64,000 nucleotides of DNA from Boswellia sacra (lineage: Eukaryota > Streptophyta > Magnoliopsida > Sapindales > Burseraceae), in NCBI GenBank assembly GCA_013180625.2, contig SNVD02011027.1:310001-374000 (forward strand). Direction: 5' to 3'. Positions 11,241 to 21,512 of the stretch are shown here, one piece after another. The translations under genes and the position numbers were made by a program. The stretch's first letter is position 1. The number at the start of each line of letters is the position of its first letter. The notes under the pieces are model-generated. The model did no database searches and was not told where the DNA came from. It was given only the letters and a program-made list of their open reading frames with translations.

Positions 11241-12017
11241 AATGACAAATATGATTAGGTCGGGCTTGACTAAGGAGCAAGTCATGAATTCATTCAAAGA
11301 AAGTAGATTAAGGATGGTCGAGAAAGCTAAGAGAAGGGAGAAGTCTAAACTCAAACAGTCAAAGAAAAAGACGAAGGTTGAAGAGGCCAAAGAAGAGAAT
11401 CTTGTTCCTTTAATAGTTAGGATTCATACTAACAAGGGTGGATGAACTAATATTGCAGTAAAGGGAGTTAAGCAAAGCTTGGATCCCGAATTTGTCTACC
11501 TCAGTGATTAAGAAGAGGAGAAGCCACAAGAAGAAGAAGTGACATCTGCTAAGCAGAAGTCTTCAAGTGCATTTGCCAAGAAGTGGATCGCTATAAGAGG
11601 GGCTAGAAGAGACGTACGACCTAGAAGACTCAAAGTGAAGAAGGGTAGTGAAGCTAGGAAAGGGAAGCAAGTTGAGAATATTGTGAGAAGAGAGAGCATA
11701 GTAGGAAGTGCAAAGAGGTGAGAGTCATGCAAATTTGGGATGATATTCTTAAGGTTAAGAACCTTCCAAACCTTTGAGCTAACTATAGTAGTAATGAAGA
11801 CGAAGAGGTGAGAGTTAAGGGAGAAACACTCAGGGGAGAGCAAAAGAATGTTCAAGGAGTGGCAAGGAGTCATAGATTTTACCATGAGAAGCAAAAGGAG
11901 AAACCAATAGAGAAGACTGTTAAGAAGGGCAAAGAAGTCACCAAGGAAGAAACCGAAGAAGAAAAAGATCAAGTGATCAAGCAGTTGAAGAAAACTCAAG
12001 TGAATGCTAGTGTTTAG
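11236..12017 (+). pseudogene. Gag-protease linker of the Tat-type element, Lys/Glu-rich
   Basis: Fragments of a basic, low-complexity linker lie between gag and protease. Examples are QSKKKTKVEEAKEEN and, further on, KKWIAIRGARRDVRPRRLKVKK. The second piece matches a frame in the inverted copy at 29923-30207, so both stem from a once-coding region. Several stops interrupt it. Its function in the family is unknown; I see no catalytic motif. Confidence 0.6.
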
Positions 12018-12379
12018 GATTTGCTAATATCGTCTCAAAAGCATGGAGAAGTAAGGATGGCAAAACAACCTGGCTAGGCCTAGGGACCCGCAGTCATTTG
12101 GGGCCAAGAAATTACCTAAAAACCGGCGTAATTGGCCAGGGCCGAGGTATGATTTTTGTGGCTAGGGACCCAGGATTGAACCTGGGATATACAATTAAAA
12201 TTAAAAACTATATCAATTTAATCCATTAATTTTCAATTCTTAAATATAACTCCTCAAACCCATAAGACATTTTACTAAAATAACTCATATAAAGTCTAAC
12301 AACTTCGGCTCAAGCCCAAGCCCAGCCCCAGCCCACTTTTTTTTTTTTAAAACATTAAATCAGTTTTTAAGAGAATGCA

Positions 12380-12455
12380 ACAAAGGAGATTTGAACCCTC
12401 TCCCTCAATAAACAAGGCTAAGGCAGGCCACCGCTAGGCTACAACCCACTTTACA
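12380..12455 (-). repeat. tRNA-like (SINE-type) segment 1 in the hAT MITE
   Basis: Read on the minus strand it contains an A-box-like TAGCCTAGCGGT and, about 35 nt later, a B-box-like GGTTCAAATCTCC. These are the two internal Pol III promoter elements of tRNA genes, in the right order and roughly the right spacing. The sequence does not fold as a full tRNA by eye. It is probably a tRNA-derived SINE head or a decayed tRNA copy. Confidence 0.5.
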
Positions 12456-12504
12456 ATTAAAGAAGCAATATAGGAAACCTTTAAATGTTATTCTTTTAAA
12501 TAAA

Positions 12505-12590
12505 TTAAATGAGTTCTAAAGATTTACATTATAGGGGATCGAACCCGAGTCCCTATTGTAAACCATAAGGCAATGGACCACTGGGCTACA
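12505..12590 (-). repeat. tRNA-like (SINE-type) segment 2 in the hAT MITE
   Basis: On the minus strand it has TAGCCCAGTGGTCC (A box) and GGGTTCGATCCCC (B box) about 35 nt apart. It is related to segment 1 and lies in the same orientation, so the two form a spaced direct repeat. The B box is a perfect match to GTTCGANNC. I cannot identify an anticodon arm or a poly(A) tail. Confidence 0.55.
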
Positions 12591-12839
12591 ACCCCATTTG
12601 GAGCAAAAAATGCATGCAACATATATATAACACTGAAAGGAATCAGAATTTCAAAAAAATTATAAAACCCGAGTTTTAATCCTAGGTTATTGGAAAACCC
12701 AGCTCTGCCCAGGGTATCCCGGCCCCGGTCCTAGAAAAAAAATTCAAGGAATTTCCTGGGACAAGGGCTTGCAATTAAAGCCTAGGGCCGGGGTCAGGCA
12801 TCGGGCCTCGTGTTTTTCCATCCCTATAGAGAAGCCATG

Positions 12840-13718
12840 GCGAAGGCTTTGGCGAAGGTGGAAATATCAGTGCTACAACTGTAACTAAAATATTGCCTTT
12901 CTTGACTGAAAAGGAGCCTAATGGGGTAAGAGAGAGAGATGTGATCACCTTTACTGATGAAGATCTACCTTTCATGGAAAGAACTCATAACAAGCCATTG
13001 TTTATCACCACAAAAATTGGTGGAAAGACATCTCCTTGTATCATGGGTAGATGGGTCCGTCATCAATATTGTGTCAATGAAGATATTGCACAAGTATGGG
13101 GTCAGTGAAAATGAACTTAAGATTTATGAGATAGTGATTAGGGTTTATGATGACTTGAAGAGGAGTGCCACGGGGATTTTTAAAGTGTTGGTAAAGACTA
13201 GGCCAATTGAAGTCATGATGAAATTCACAGTTCTTCACATTCTAATCACATTTGTCGCATTGTTGGGAGGAGCATGGTTTCATCCGCTCAGTGGAGTTCC
13301 TTTTGCCCTACATCAGAAGATCTTATTCAACATGAATAGGGAGATTATGACTATTCATGTCGTCTTAATAATTGCACCATCTGTTTTAAGCGTGAAGGTT
13401 GGAGAAATACTTTACATGGGAGGCTTTCACGGAGCTATGATCAATGAAGTTAGTCCAATCGTAGCAGGCATAATGAAGAGCCAAGGATATTTGCTAGGAA
13501 TTAGGCTCAGGAGGAATGGACGTGGTTTACCATCCTTCCTAGATTTGAAGGGCCAAACTTCAAGAAGAGGTTTGGGCTACGAGCTCAAAAAGGAGGAAGA
13601 AGAAGATTTTGAGGCTAAAAAAGGGAGATTTATCAAATTTGTCAAAGCCCAAGATATGAAATATATGGGAGCTGCAGAACCTTGGGTTTTCAAGGGAATG
13701 TTAAAACCCATATTTTAG
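12840..13718 (+). pseudogene. Retropepsin-type protease region of the Tat element
   Basis: A long open stretch (12957-13718, 253 codons) begins inside the protease. WVDGSVINIVS stands in for the family's active-site (V)D-x-GSA-N motif. It is followed by KYGVSENELK, IVIRVYDDLKRSATGIF, HILITFVALLGGAWFHPLSG and VPFALHQKILF, the conserved C-terminal half of Tat proteases. A frameshift separates it from upstream coding sequence. The enzyme would have cut the Gag-Pol polyprotein. A matching piece in opposite orientation sits at 29281-29400. Confidence 0.8.
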
Positions 13719-13729
13719 ATCTGCAAAGA

Positions 13730-15049
13730 CATCCTTCAAGCAGGAGTCTCCAAGAGGAAGGACTTGGTTGGAGAAATGGAAAAGATGACCATTAAGGAGG
13801 AGAAGCCTTAAGATCAAGCACTACTAATAGACCCATCCGTTGATCTTGTTGCCTTAATTGAAGAAGGAATCAAGAATGTCTCTTATGAAGATATATTTGT
13901 TCCCAACTTATTTGAAGAAGAGGACATTGTATATGTTTCAAAATTCAAGGTAATAAAGAATGATTTTGCTTACTTATTTGATGTTTATCCTAATGGCATT
14001 TTGTGCCTAAATTTGCATTTCACTAGCATATTTGACATCAGTACCATTTAAACTCATGACATTAATCTTGATATAATAAAAAATGTCAAGAACATATGCA
14101 TTGCACTTGATACAACTCCTGAAGAGAGAGAGAGATTTCAAAAATTACTAAAGAAACACGAAGAACTCTTCGCTTGGTCCTATGATAACATGCCTCGAAT
14201 CGAGAGAAGCGTCGTCGAGCGTACAATTCCAACCTATCCACACATGAAGCCAGTCAAACAAAAATTGAGGAGGTTGAGACCGAAGTTGGCTTAGAAGATC
14301 AAAGAGGAAATCTCTAAGTAGATTGAAGCCAAGATTTAGAAGTGATGAAATATCCAGAATGGTTAGCCAATATAGTGCTAGTACTAAAGAATGATGGAAG
14401 GGTCTGAATATGTGTTGATTACAAAGACTTGAGTAACGCCTCACCTAAGGACAATTTTCTTTTGCCTCACATTGATATGGTGGTAGATAGTGTTGCCATT
14501 AGTGTGATGTTTTCCTTCGTCGATGATTTTTCTGGACACAACCAGATAATGATGGCTAATGAAGATAAGATAAAAATGGCCTTCATCATGAAATGGAGAA
14601 CCTACTATTACAAGGTGATGCCCTTCGGGTTGAAAAATACAAGGGTAACCTACCAAAGGATGGCGACAACGCTGTTTCATAATATGATGCACAAGGAGAT
14701 AGATGTTTACATAGACTATATGATGGCGAAGTCTGAAACTCAAGAAGGTCACTTCAAGGCTTTAGATAAATTCCTAGAAAGGGTGAAGAAATATAAGTTA
14801 CAACTAAATCCAATGAAATGAGTCTTTGGAGTCACCTTAAGGAAGTTATTGGGGTTTGCAGTTGGTAAGAAAAGGATAGAAGTAGACCCAGACAAGGTCA
14901 AAGCAATTACAAAAATGTCGTCACCTAAGGCTAAAAAAGAAGTTCGAGAGTTTCTTAAGAACATCCAGTATATCAATCGATTTATTACTAAATTGACTAC
15001 TGTGTGTACATTAATCTTCAGTCTCCTAAAGAAGAATAAAAAAAAATAG
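13730..15049 (+). pseudogene. Reverse transcriptase of the Tat element
   Basis: The domain reads from RERFQKLLKKHEELFAWSYD (about 14125) through ICVDYKDLSNASPKDNFLLP, FVDDFSGHNQIMM and YKVMPFGLKN to KKRIEVDPDKVKAI. The catalytic YxDD box reads VYIDYMMAK, so its second Asp has become Tyr. In-frame stops occur in several places, including near 14294, 14322 and 14819. The sequence clearly derives from a Ty3/Gypsy RT that copied the element's RNA, but it cannot be active. A paralogous RT in minus orientation lies at 28440-29200. Confidence 0.88.
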
Positions 15050-15530
15050 TGGAATGATCAGTGCCAAAAGGCATTTGAGAAAATTGAAAAATATTTGCAA
15101 AATCCACCGGTCTTGAGATTGCCAAAGCCTGGTAAGAATTTTAATTCTTTATCTAGCTCTTGAGAAGGAAGCCATTGGAGCTATACTAGAATAAGAAACT
15201 GAGAATGGTGTAGAATATGCCATCTATTATCTCAGTAAGAAGTTTTTGCTATGTGAAACGAAGTATAGTTATGTGAAAAAAAAATGATTAGCCATGGTGT
15301 GGCTCTCGAAGAAGTTAAGACACTATTTTCAGTCTTATAGAATTAAGTCTGTCCTGAAGGAGAATCCAATGAAGTATCTATATGACGCACTATCATTGGT
15401 GGGAAAGCTGGCAAGATTGCTGATACAGTTGTCAGAATTTGACATGGAGTGTATTACTAAGAAGGTGGTGAAAGGAAGAGTAGTAGCAGAGTTTTTGGCC
15501 TTGAATCCAATCGATGATGACGAATCATAA
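15050..15530 (+). pseudogene. RNase H domain (Ty3/Gypsy type)
   Basis: After the RT the trace continues with WNDQCQKAFEKIEKYLQNP and LEKEAIGAILE. Next come YAIYYLSKKFLLCETKYSYV and MVWLSKKLRHYFQSY, the classic connection/RNase H order in Ty3/Gypsy. The block 15294-15530 is open for 78 codons and ends LALNPIDDDES followed by TAA. Stops occur upstream. This domain degraded the RNA strand during reverse transcription. Confidence 0.8.
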
Positions 15531-15533
15531 GAG

Positions 15534-15971
15534 TTGGAATTCCTAGATGAACATTTGAGGGTAATCTCAGTAGTGGGATGGAGGATGTTCTTTGGCAGAA
15601 CTGTCAATCATAATGGTGCTAGAATGGGGGTGGTTCTAGTATCACCAACTGAAGAAGTCATTCTATGTGCTACAAAGTTGGAGTTTAGAGTCACCAACAA
15701 CTCGATTGAATACGAAGCTTATGTATTGGGCTTGGAGATTGTCATCACAAGGGGCATTGATGAAATAACAGTGTTGGGGGATTCAAAACTAGTCATCTAC
15801 CAAGCCAATGAAGATTGGAACCCACAGGAAGGAAGGCCAAAACCCTACCTTGAACACATCAGAAGGTTTATTGAGGGGTTCAAGCAGTGCACCTTCACCC
15901 ACCTTTTGAGGAGTGATAATCAGATGGTTGATGCATTGGCATTGTTTGCATTAGTTTGGGTGAGTACATAA
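15534..15971 (+). CDS. Archaeal-type RNase H domain (open)
   Basis: The 145 codons are open. They read NGARMGVVLVSP, KLEFRVTNNSIEYEAYVLGL, GDSKLVIYQANEDWNP and LRSDNQMVDALALFA. These carry the D-E-D catalytic spacing of ribonuclease HI-like folds (…E in IEYEA, D in GDSKLV, D in DNQMVDALA). A second RNase H of this type between the first RNase H and integrase is the diagnostic trait of the Tat lineage. The frame is only a domain of a former polyprotein, not a stand-alone gene, so translation is unlikely. A second, also open, copy is at 27642-28184 (-). Confidence 0.75.
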   Translation: MEFLDEHLRVISVVGWRMFFGRTVNHNGARMGVVLVSPTEEVILCATKLEFRVTNNSIEYEAYVLGLEIVITRGIDEITVLGDSKLVIYQANEDWNPQEGRPKPYLEHIRRFIEGFKQCTFTHLLRSDNQMVDALALFALVWVST

Positions 15972-17290
15972 GAATTATTGGTGAGACCAATAATAATACC
16001 ACAAGCATGGGGTCTTTGTTATATGAAACCTTATGTAATGGCGGCTGAAGTAGATGAAAAGCTATAGTTTTATGACTTCAAAAGATATCTAGAAGAGAGG
16101 ATTCTACCTGATGAGGCCAACAAAAAGGATAGGGCTATTTTATAAAGGTTGGCACAACAATTTACTTGCCATCAAGGAATGATGTGCAAGAGAATACCAA
16201 AAGGGATGCAATTGAGGTGTGTCGATGAAAAAGAAGCAAGAAGACTTATGGAAGAAATCCATAGTGGTGTATATGGACTACACAAGAATGGCCTGATCCT
16301 TGCAAAGAAAATAATAAGGCAAGGCTTTTATTGGCTAACCATAGAGATAGATTATCTCCAATTTGTGAAGAGATGTCACTAACGTCAAATCAATGGGAAT
16401 CTGATTCATCAGCCACCCTTGGATCTACAAGGGATGACTGCACCATGGACCTTTGCTGCATGGGGTATCAATGTTTTAGTAAGATAAGGTCGTTAGCCTC
16501 TAATAGGCATCGACACGTGGTAGTGGCAATTGACTATTTTATCAAATAGGTAGAACCTGAGTCCTACAGTAAACTAGTGGCAAGACAGATGGCAAAGTTT
16601 ATCAAGAAAAACATCATATGCAGATTTGGAGTGCCACACAATGTTGTAACCGATAATGGGGTCCATTTTCAAGTAGAAACTAAGCTCATTTTTTAGAAGT
16701 ATAAGATTGAACATTATAAGTCATCTCCATACAGCCCACAAGCAAATGGAGCAATAGAAGTAGCAAACAAGACCATCAAAAAAATGTTAGCCAAGACGGT
16801 ACAAACATATAGAGATTGGACAGACAAATTATTGTTTGTTTTATGGGGTTATAAAACAATACCTAGAAGTTCAACAGGCATGACACCCTTCTTATTAGTA
16901 TATGGCTTGGAGGTGGTCCTACCAATTGAGATAGAAATAAAATGGGTAAGGGTTCTAACATAAGCAAGAATTCCTTAAGGGGAATGGATTTGTAATAGAT
17001 GTGAATTATTGGTTGTGATCGATAAGAAAAGAATGAAGGCCAGATATCACATGCAACTATATCAAAAATGGCTGCTCGAGCCTTCAACAAGAGAATAAAA
17101 GCAAGGAAGTTCAAAGAAGCAGAATTGCTCCTTAAATAGACTAGACCGGCATTATTGAATCCTAGAGGAAAATTTGAGCCTAACTGGGAGGGTCTGTTCA
17201 TTGTGATAAAGGTCATGTCCAACAGAGCTGTCATTTTATCAAACATAGAAAGGAACAAATTCACTGAGCCCATCAACATGATAGGCTAAA
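15972..17290 (+). pseudogene. Integrase of the Tat element (first copy)
   Basis: The zinc-binding part reads EEIHSGVYGLHKNG ... QGFYWLTIEIDYL ... VKRCH, an HHCC finger with its last part disrupted. The catalytic core keeps AIDYFIK (first Asp), VTDNGVHF (second Asp) and PQANGAIEVANKT (Glu), so the DDE triad is visible although the frame is broken by stops and shifts. The C-terminal part (about 17040-17280) resembles FKPNWESPFIVTKVMS of the second copy at 19247-19567 but is more damaged. Integrase joins the cDNA to the host chromosome. Confidence 0.85.
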
Positions 17291-17370
17291 GAAGTACTAT
17301 ATATGAAATAAAAAGTGAGAGGAAAAATAATTAATCAAAAAAATAAAAAATGGCTGATTAATGATAGCAG

Positions 17371-18973
17371 CTATCTCATTGTACACATGTTGTTCGAAGA
17401 ACAAAGAATTGTACTTTTTATTATTGAAATGAAGTTGTTTTGGTAAGAAATATGCCTTTGAAATGTCTTATTATTTTGCATAATAACAAAAGGAAAACAT
17501 CTAACGTCTAAGTTGATCATGAAGCCAATAATGTTGCTTTTGCCTCTTCGAAGGACTATGAATAGGCTCATCGAATCGCTCACGATACCTCCTAGCTCAA
17601 ATATCTGGATCAAGAATGGAAGCCTAAAAGGTCACCCACTCCTTATGCTGGTTGTTTGTCTCAAAATCAAGGTCACGAAATAGATTCCTCTTGATGGTTC
17701 GATGTGGCCAGGAATTCTTCACACGCTCTAGATAACGTGCAAATAGTCTCCCTATACTAAAAACTGTTGGTGAATCCACGATTCTTTGCTTCAATCCATA
17801 CTATCAACACAGTCTATAAGATCATATAATGAACTATGGGTGAAAGCCGCTAAAGGTACGCATATGATATAAGTCATGATGGTCACATGCTTCAACCTCC
17901 ACCATGGATAGTGCCAACCAATCTAAGTATTGGTAATGACTTAAAGATAATCAATCCAGGATATTTCTCAAGTTTCCTCCTCACATGAAGTTGAGGGCCA
18001 TAGCAGGAAATATCCCTTTTAGATAGTGCTAGAATGGATGACCCTTCTTGTAACCAAATCAGAGAAAAAGGAAAAAAAGCCTGGTAACTCAAAAACATGA
18101 AAAGGCGATTTTGGCAAAAATTGAGGCAAACCCGCTAAGCTGAAAACCTAAAAAGGCAACTCAGGCAAAAGTTAGGTATGATAAAAACCCGAAAAGGGCA
18201 GTTCAGACAAAAGTTAGGATAAGCTCGCTAAGTCGAAAACCCAAAGAGGGCAGCTTAGGAAAAAATTAGAGCATAAAAAAAATAATAAAATAGCTAAGTA
18301 GAAAACACGACAAGGCAGCTTAGGAAAACTTAGAGTTAAAAGGAAAATAATTGAAGAAGCAAAAGACTACCACCGAACCTCTAACTCAGATCCATCCTCA
18401 CACGATCCAGTCCAATTAGCATCTCAGCCAAAATCAAGGGAACAACTGTGAAACCAAGTCCCATATGAGGAATGATGGTTACAAGGTGTGGATCTTTAAG
18501 ACCGTCTGGTGAGACCAATAAGAATTGTGCACAAAAGTAAAACTATAGTGGGCGAAACCAACCAAATGAAGACCAATCCTTCATTCTAAGCAAAAGCATA
18601 TAGAAGATAATATCACTCTACTACCTCTGGTGCGAATACCTATGGTCAAAATCGGGAAGTCAAAGAAGTGGGCAAGTTCAGATGCTTATGATGTCTAGAT
18701 GGTAGGAAGAATGAGGCTCTCTAAACTGGATGAGTGAAAACCAAGTATGGCAAAGAATTCCTCATACACGGGGCAAAGTTCTTTCATATTGAAACGAAAG
18801 ACATGATCATGAGGATCCCAAAAGGTTGTATAGTCCTTAAGAACAGGGACGTCGAGCATGACATGACGAAGGAACTTCAAATGATACAAGCTGACGGATT
18901 CGAGTCATTTTCAATATTCATCCTTCAAAGGCTTTAAAAGAGATTGGAAGGTTTTGAGAGAGGCTTCGGACAT
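17371..18973 (-). pseudogene. Antisense DUF7745-like gene, copy 1 (broken)
   Basis: On the minus strand an ATG at 18973 opens MSEASLKTFQSLLKPLKDE. After two stops the trace goes on in the same frame with LYHLKFLRHVMLDVPVLKD, FWDPHDHVFRFNMKELCP and YEEFFAILGF. The FWDP...F.F...LCP..EE pattern is what I know from DUF7745-type proteins, which are common in plant genomes and often linked to retroelements. Downstream traces lie at 18098-17892 and 17613-17371. It sits opposite the retrotransposon, between two copies of the integrase C-terminus. Family assignment is from memory of the motif; a plant-mobile-domain relative is the alternative. Confidence 0.55.
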
Positions 18974-19246
18974 GTTGAATGATGTGAAAGGACATTGAGG
19001 AAGATAAGAGAAGTCTCCAAAAACGAGAGAAAAGGTGCAAAGAAGTAGTTAAAAGTAACAACACTTAAATAGTGCATAAAATGAGGCAGAAAAGGAAAAT
19101 AAGAAGAGAAGTGTTGGAAAACTACAATCGATCATCTAACAATTAGTCAACTGTTGCTTGATAGTTAACCGATTGTCTGACAGTCATTCGATGATCTATT
19201 GGCTAATCGGTAACTATAAGGGCAAAATTGCCCATTCTACCACTTT

Positions 19247-19567
19247 TTGCGAGTTTTACAACCTCCGGAATACGCAACCACGAATGGTTTTGAGCGTGGC
19301 AGGTATCATATGCAGCTATACCAGAAACAGGTTGCTCAAACTTTTAACAAAAGAATAAAGGCAAGGGAGTTCAAAAAAGGAGAGTTTGTCCTCATACAAG
19401 CGAGACCAGTTGTGTTTGATCCAAGAGAAAAGTTTAAACCCAACTGGGAGAGTCCATTTATTGTGACAAAGGTCATGTCTGGTATAGCCATCATTTTATC
19501 AGATATAAAAGAGAATGAGTTCACTGAGCCCATCAACATGGACAAGCTGAAGATATATTACATATGA
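19247..19567 (+). pseudogene. Duplicated integrase C-terminus (second copy)
   Basis: This open frame of 106 codons repeats the end of the integrase: FERGRYHMQLYQKQVAQ, FNKRIKAREFKKGEFVL, then FKPNWESPFIVTKVMS and EPINMDKLKIYYI. It is better preserved than the copy at 17040-17290, yet it is cut off from any catalytic core by the antisense gene. The first ~25 codons (MRVLQPPEYATTNGF...) run through non-homologous joint sequence, so the apparent start is an accident. It marks the second unit of the tandem duplication. Confidence 0.8.
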
Positions 19568-19591
19568 AAAAAAGAGTGAGAGGAAAAATAA

Positions 19592-20976
19592 TTAATCAGA
19601 AAACCAGAAATCGTTGATTAATGAAATTGTTTGGAACAAATATGTCTTTTGAAATGTCTTATTATTTTGCATAACAACAAAAAGAAAACATCGAACATCT
19701 AAGCCAACCAAGGAACTAACAATGTCGTCTCTGCCTCTTCGATGGACTATAAATAGGCTCACTGTATCACTCACAACACTACCTAGCTTGAAAAACAGGA
19801 GCCTGAAAGGTCACCCAATCTTGTATCGATCATCAGTCTCAAAATCAAGATCATGGAATAGGTTCCTCTCAAAGGTGCGATGTGCCCAAGAATCTCTCAC
19901 ACGCTCTAGATAACGAGCAAATAGTCTCCTAGTACTAAAAGAAGTTGGTGAATACACAATCCTTTGCTTCTAAACATACTATCGGTGTAGCCTGGTAGGA
20001 TCATAGAATGAACTGTGGGTGAAACCCGCTAAAGGCATACATACAATATATGTCCCTACAGTCACATGCTCCAGTCTTTACCATGGACAATACCAGCAAA
20101 TCTAAGTATGAGGAATAACTCAAAGCCAGTCAATCCAAGAAGAGCATCTCTCGAGTTTCTTCCTTGTATGAAGCCCAGAGCTGTAACGGGAAACGTCTAC
20201 TTCGTGCAGTGCAAGGATAGATAATCTCTTTTGTAACCAAATCTAAAAAAGAAGGAAAATAAGAAAAATAAGAAAAAGCCTGTTAAGCCAAAAACCCAAA
20301 AGGGCGGCTTAGCAAAAGTTAGAGTAAAAAAATAATAATAATAATTGGCATAAGAAAAACCTGAAAAAGTAGAAGACTGCTACTAAATCTCTAACTCGAA
20401 TCCCTCCTGACACGATCTAGCCCAATCAATGTCTCAGAACGGGACTGCTATGAAATCGAGACCCATTTGAGGAATGATGGTTACAAGCTGTGGATCTCTG
20501 AGACCATGTGGTGAGGCCAATAGAAACTGTGTAAGAAGACAAAAACGAAAGCGGTGAAGCTAGCCAGATGAAACTCTATCCATCATTCTGAGTAAAGGCA
20601 TGATGGAGGATAATGTCACTCTACCACCCCTAGTGTGAATGCCCATGGTGGAAACCAAGAAGTCAAAAAAGTGGGCGAGATCAAATGTTGATGGTGTCTC
20701 GATAGTGGGCAAAATAAGGCTCTCAGAACTGGAAGAATGATGACTGAGTATGGTAAATAATTTTTCATACAAAGGGAAAAGCTCCTACCCAATGAAGTGG
20801 AAGACGTGATCGTGAGAATCCTAAAAGGTTGCGCAATCCTTCAGAAAAGGGATGTCAAGCTTGACATGACGAACAAACTTTAGATGATAAAGATTGACAA
20901 GCTCGAGTCATTTTCATTCCTCATCCCTCAAAGGCCTTAGAAGGGGCTAAAAGATCTGGAGAGAAGATTCAGACAT
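19592..20976 (-). pseudogene. Antisense DUF7745-like gene, copy 2 (broken)
   Basis: The ATG at 20976 opens MSESSLQIF, parallel to copy 1. After stops it continues LYHLKFVRHVKLDIPFLKD, then DSHDHVFHF, then the open part YEKLFTILSHHSSSSESLIL and HFFDFLVSTMGIHTRGGRV. The central 70 codons are better preserved than in copy 1. Downstream traces include the block at 19774-19592 (VSLFIVHRRGRDD..., matching VSDSMSLFIVLRRGK of copy 1). Stops and lost residues make it a pseudogene. Family call as for copy 1. Confidence 0.55.
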
Positions 20977-21295
20977 GTTGAATGACACGAAGAGGTGTTA
21001 ATACGAAGAAAAAAACCTCAAGAAAAGAGAGAAAAAGTGCATAGGAGAAGCCAAAAGGGATAACGCTTAAATAGTGCACAAATCGAGGCAGAATACGGTC
21101 GGAGAACCACTAGCTGGGTATTTGACTACCGACTGATTGTTGTTGATAGTTGATCGATTATCAAATAGCTGCCTAACTGTCAGACAACAGCCCAATGGTC
21201 CGATGGTCAGCCAGTAATTATTAGGGCTTTTCAGCACATTTTTGCGATCCTTCGACTTCTAAAAGGTGTACCGACGAACAATTTCGAGTGTGTGG

Positions 21296-21512
21296 CTTCC
21301 AAATTTTGTTTTATTATTCAGAATTGAATAACTAATGATGTGGAAATAAATTCAAATGAATTTGAATGTAAATTCAGTACAGTGTGCAAAATGTATGGAA
21401 ACAAAAATAAAGTTTCACTAAATCTTTGAAATTTATTATACATCATGAAAGTTCATACATGGAAGCAAAGTACGCAAAAAAAAATCTTGATGAAAGTCAG
21501 TGGTGACAATCC
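21296..21512 (-). other. 3' flank of the antisense PMD gene
   Basis: This AT-rich, non-coding stretch lies between the second duplication unit and the stop of the minus-strand PMD gene. On the minus strand it would form the 3' untranslated region. No clear poly(A) signal or terminator was identified. Confidence 0.35.

Larger units (their letters stand above)
12052..12826. mobile_element. hAT-type MITE
   Basis: The ends are imperfect inverted repeats: taaggatggcaaaac at the left, and taggatgg-like (tagggatggaaaaacacg) at the right read in reverse complement. The flanks form an 8-bp duplication with one mismatch (tggagaag 12044-12051, tagagaag 12827-12834). The paralogous site in the inverted copy near 29580 lacks the insertion, which confirms the joint. 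No transposase frame is present. Length is 775 bp. The terminal 100-150 bp at each end is G+C-rich with cctagggcc words. Confidence 0.85.
17000..21295. repeat. Tandem segmental duplication in the element's 3' region
   Basis: Two units, about 17000-19245 and 19246-21295, share the same order. Each has the integrase C-terminus on the plus strand, then antisense blocks, an antisense start region with ATG, and a promoter-like block. Matching phrases include aaggtcacccac/aaggtcacccaa (17630, 19809), cacacgctctagataacg (17720, 19898) and ttgaggaatgatggttacaa-like text (18470, 20470). The units have diverged markedly, so the duplication is old relative to this copy. Confidence 0.75.

Noticed and set aside
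12505..12590. Possible functional tRNA gene.
   Set aside because: A and B boxes are present, but I cannot fold acceptor and anticodon stems, and it lies in a MITE next to a second degenerate copy.
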